NCBI GenBank assembly: GCA_030642865.1
Contig: DAOWMW010000042.1
Location: forward strand, 1 to 9,044
Source of the DNA: Desulfobacteraceae bacterium
GTDB taxonomy: Bacteria; Desulfobacterota; Desulfobacteria; Desulfobacterales; BuS5
Length of the DNA stretch: 9,044 nt
Direction: 5' to 3'
Part shown: piece by piece, positions 7,479 through 9,044 of the stretch
Layout: every line of letters begins with the position of its first letter
Position numbering within the stretch: the first letter of the stretch is position 1
Notes under the pieces: model-generated
Databases searched by the model: none
The model's input: only the letters and a program-made list of their open reading frames with translations
What the model was told of the DNA's origin: nothing
Made by a program: the position numbers and the translations under genes

Positions 7479-8654
7479 ATGAAAGAAGCAGTGATTGTCA
7501 GTACGGTGAGGACCCCTTTGGGTGCATTTAACGGATCTTTGTGCAATATTGGAGCAACAGATCTTGGTGGCCTTGTAATTAAGGAAGCTGTGCAGCGAGC
7601 CGGAATTAATAAGGAAGATGTTGATGAAATTATCATGGGGCTTGTCCTTCCCTGCGGTTATGGTCAAAACCCTGCAAAACAGGCTGCAGTTAAAGCTGAA
7701 ATGCCATGGAAGACTGAGTGCATAACTATTAACAAGGTATGCGGATCATCTTTAAAGGCTGTAATGCTTGCAGCTCAAGCTATTCAGTTAGGCGATGCTG
7801 AAGTGGTGGTTGCAGGGGGAATGGAGACCATGAGTATGGCCCCCTATTATCTTGAAAAAGCCAGAACAGGTTACCGAATGGGGCCTGGGGTGCTCCAGGA
7901 TCATATGATTCATGATGGACTTTGGGACATAGTAAACGATTTTCATATGGGTATTTCAAATGAACTTTGCTCTGAAAAGTATAATGTCACCAGAAAAGAT
8001 CAGGACATTTTTGCAGCGGAGTCCTACAGACGCGCTCTTTGCGCGGTGGAATCGGACAGATTTAAAGACGAAATCATACCTGTGGAAATCCCCATGCGTA
8101 AAGGGAAAACTAAACTTTTTGATAAAGATGAATGCCCCCAGGAGACAAACTACGAACTCTTATCAAAAATGAAAGGCGCCTTTAAAAAAGGTGGCGTGGG
8201 TACTGCAGGAAACGCATCAATAATCAGTGACGGAGCCGCTGCAGTGGTGGTAATGTCAAAGGAAAAAGCAGAAGAAACAGGCTGCGAAATAATGGCGACT
8301 ATAGGAGCGCAGGCATCCTATGGACTAGATATGAAATATGTCCTTGTTGCTCCCATATGGGCAATTCCCAAATGTCTTAAAAAAGAGGGGATTGATATGG
8401 GTGACGTGGACCTTTTTGAAGTTAATGAGGCTTTTAGCGGCTCCAGCGTTGCAATAGCAAAAGAGCTTGGCCTTGATTCTGACAAGGTCAATGTAAATGG
8501 CGGTTCTGTGGCACTGGGGCATCCCATAGGCGCCAGCGGCTGCCGGGTACTTGTAACCCTTATAAATGAAATGATAAAACGGGATAATAAAACCGGCCTT
8601 GCGTCTCTATGTCTGGGTGGGGGAGAGGCTGTGGCCATGGTTGTTAAACGGTAA
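7479..8654 (+). CDS. Acetyl-CoA acetyltransferase-type thiolase
   Basis: The 391-residue protein is a thiolase of the degradative/biosynthetic acetoacetyl-CoA type, acting in the cytoplasm. Its catalytic residues fall at the canonical Zoogloea ramigera thiolase numbers, give or take one: nucleophilic Cys88 in NKVCGSS, Asn316 in VNEAF, His348 in GHPIGASG and Cys378 in LCLGGGE. GTAGNAS (241-247) and DGAAA are also conserved. It should cleave acetoacetyl-CoA or a related 3-ketoacyl-CoA to acetyl-CoA and a shortened acyl-CoA, or run in reverse. Two places differ from the usual enzyme. The substrate loop MGTGP is VLVAP (288-292), replacing Met288. The CIGGGMG end motif reads CLGGGEA, placing Glu383 beside the active-site cysteine. 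Substrate range may therefore differ, for example longer or branched ketoacyl-CoA. AAGGA is 6 bases before the ATG. Its place after icmF fits oxidation of butyryl-CoA formed by the mutase. Confidence 0.92.
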   Translation: MKEAVIVSTVRTPLGAFNGSLCNIGATDLGGLVIKEAVQRAGINKEDVDEIIMGLVLPCGYGQNPAKQAAVKAEMPWKTECITINKVCGSSLKAVMLAAQAIQLGDAEVVVAGGMETMSMAPYYLEKARTGYRMGPGVLQDHMIHDGLWDIVNDFHMGISNELCSEKYNVTRKDQDIFAAESYRRALCAVESDRFKDEIIPVEIPMRKGKTKLFDKDECPQETNYELLSKMKGAFKKGGVGTAGNASIISDGAAAVVVMSKEKAEETGCEIMATIGAQASYGLDMKYVLVAPIWAIPKCLKKEGIDMGDVDLFEVNEAFSGSSVAIAKELGLDSDKVNVNGGSVALGHPIGASGCRVLVTLINEMIKRDNKTGLASLCLGGGEAVAMVVKR

Positions 8655-8657
8655 AGC

Positions 8658-8681
8658 CTGTACCAGTCCCTGCGGGTACAG
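8658..8681 (+). other. Intercistronic hairpin between thiolase and small membrane protein gene
   Basis: CTGTACC at 8658-8664 pairs with GGTACAG at 8675-8681 around a 10-base loop, starting 3 bases after the thiolase stop and ending 4 bases before the AAAGGAG ribosome binding site (8686-8692). There is no T tract, so it is not an obvious terminator. It could stabilise the upstream mRNA end or adjust expression of the last gene. Confidence 0.35.
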
Positions 8682-8699
8682 ATTTAAAGGAGATGAAAT

Positions 8700-8924
8700 A
8701 TGGGATGGTCAGAAACAAGAATTCAGCAGTATGTTCATGGAAAAAAAGCTACCTGGCTGGAGAAAAGACTTCTGGAACATGCAAATCCGGTGCATCTTGT
8801 ATTCCAGGCCATGGGCGTACCATTACTTATTGCAGGGATATGGATACATAATTGGGGCTTAATAATTGCCGGGGGGATTTTAAACGTTATTGGGCATTTA
8901 TACTGCTGGATAAAACGTACTTGA
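8700..8924 (+). CDS. Small two-helix membrane protein, resembles a minimal Mpo1/DUF962-like protein
   Basis: A 74-residue product is preceded by a strong AAAGGAG ribosome binding site ending 7 bases before the ATG, which supports a real gene. A basic, soluble N-terminal stretch of about 28 residues (KK, EKR) is followed by two hydrophobic helices, about 31-50 and 53-70, joined by I-H-N-W, and a short basic tail IKRT. The order H27-x-N29-P30, then MGVPLLIAG (38-46), then IGH (64-66) recalls the Mpo1-like (DUF962) family, where yeast Mpo1 is an iron-dependent fatty-acid alpha-oxidation dioxygenase. The protein is shorter than typical members, and the His expected before the x-x-G-x-P turn appears to be Gln36. 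That makes catalysis doubtful. It lies 45 bases after the thiolase on the same strand, so it is probably co-transcribed with icmF. The gene call is firm; the family call is tentative. Confidence 0.7.
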   Translation: MGWSETRIQQYVHGKKATWLEKRLLEHANPVHLVFQAMGVPLLIAGIWIHNWGLIIAGGILNVIGHLYCWIKRT

Positions 8925-8936
8925 TTAAATTTAGCA

Positions 8937-8967
8937 CCTGAACGAAGATTTCGGTTTTCCGTTCAGG
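8937..8967. repeat. Inverted repeat downstream of the icmF operon
   Basis: CCTGAACG at 8937-8944 and CGTTCAGG at 8960-8967 form an 8-base-pair stem around a 15-base loop, 12 bases after the stop of the last operon gene. The loop holds alternative small hairpins, CGAA-GAT-TTCG (8943-8953) and CGG-TTTT-CCG (8952-8961). No T tract follows, so it is not a standard intrinsic terminator, although its position would suit an operon end. It may instead be part of a dispersed palindromic repeat. Confidence 0.45.
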
Positions 8968-9014
8968 AGCTATAGGCTTTAAGATAATGATTTTGGGAAG
9001 GCCAGAGGGAGGAA

Positions 9015-9032
9015 GGCGTATTGTAATACTCC
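9015..9032. repeat. Short hairpin at the right edge
   Basis: GG-C-GTATT, a two-base GT loop, then AATAC-T-CC form a compact hairpin of seven pairs with one mismatch. It lies in non-coding sequence that reaches the window edge. Together with the inverted repeat at 8937-8967 it may mark one repeat unit continuing beyond the window. No gene is visible in 8925-9044 on either strand. Confidence 0.35.
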
Positions 9033-9044
9033 GACGACCGATAA

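Noticed and set aside
7298..7667. Minus-strand open frames of 112 and 93 codons across the icmF-thiolase junction
   Set aside because: They are antisense to the icmF end and thiolase start, and show no recognisable domain or start signal.
8599..8862. Plus-strand 87-codon frame overlapping the thiolase end
   Set aside because: It overlaps both the thiolase and the small membrane protein in another frame. The frame starting at 8700 has the strong ribosome binding site and coherent membrane helices.

Overview
The window reads as chromosomal DNA from an AT-rich, probably anaerobic bacterium. An oxygen-sensitive-type [4Fe-4S] flavin ene-reductase, a B12-dependent fused acyl-CoA mutase and a thiolase together suggest a fatty-acid-oxidising Desulfobacterota (Desulfobacteraceae-like). 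That placement is an inference from gene content and base composition; there is no rRNA or other phylogenetic marker here.

Layout. The left edge (1-127, minus) holds the N-terminal part of an IS200-like/REP-associated (RAYT) transposase that runs off the window. A 226-base spacer follows. Then comes a 643-aa NADH:flavin oxidoreductase of the 2,4-dienoyl-CoA reductase/enoate reductase type (354-2285, plus). Converging on it is a 342-aa FMN protein of the nitronate monooxygenase/FabK family (2425-3453, minus). A 724-base gene-free spacer (3454-4177) separates that gene from the divergent icmF. The spacer contains a 101-base, almost fully foldable palindromic element flanked by 16-base near-identical direct repeats (MITE-like), plus several promoter- and operator-like motifs. 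The right half looks like an operon on the plus strand: icmF (4178-7435), an acetyl-CoA acetyltransferase-type thiolase (7479-8654) and a 74-aa two-helix membrane protein (8700-8924) that resembles a minimal Mpo1/DUF962 protein. Intergenic gaps in the operon are 43 and 45 bases and every gene has a good ribosome binding site. The last 120 bases are non-coding and contain two hairpins that may belong to a dispersed repeat.

How the genes may work together. IcmF interconverts isobutyryl-CoA and n-butyryl-CoA. Butyryl-CoA can be beta-oxidised to acetoacetyl-CoA, which a thiolase cleaves to two acetyl-CoA. The icmF-thiolase pair therefore fits isobutyrate (or valine-derived isobutyryl-CoA) degradation through butyryl-CoA. 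The intermediate dehydrogenase, hydratase and hydroxyacyl-CoA dehydrogenase are not in the window. The two flavoproteins could act on unsaturated acyl-CoA or nitronate-type substrates, but their link to the operon is only positional.

No defence, CRISPR, phage or secretion system was seen. The most unusual items are the MITE-like palindrome between the divergent genes, the small Mpo1-like protein attached to the icmF-thiolase operon, and active-site deviations in the thiolase and the ene-reductase.
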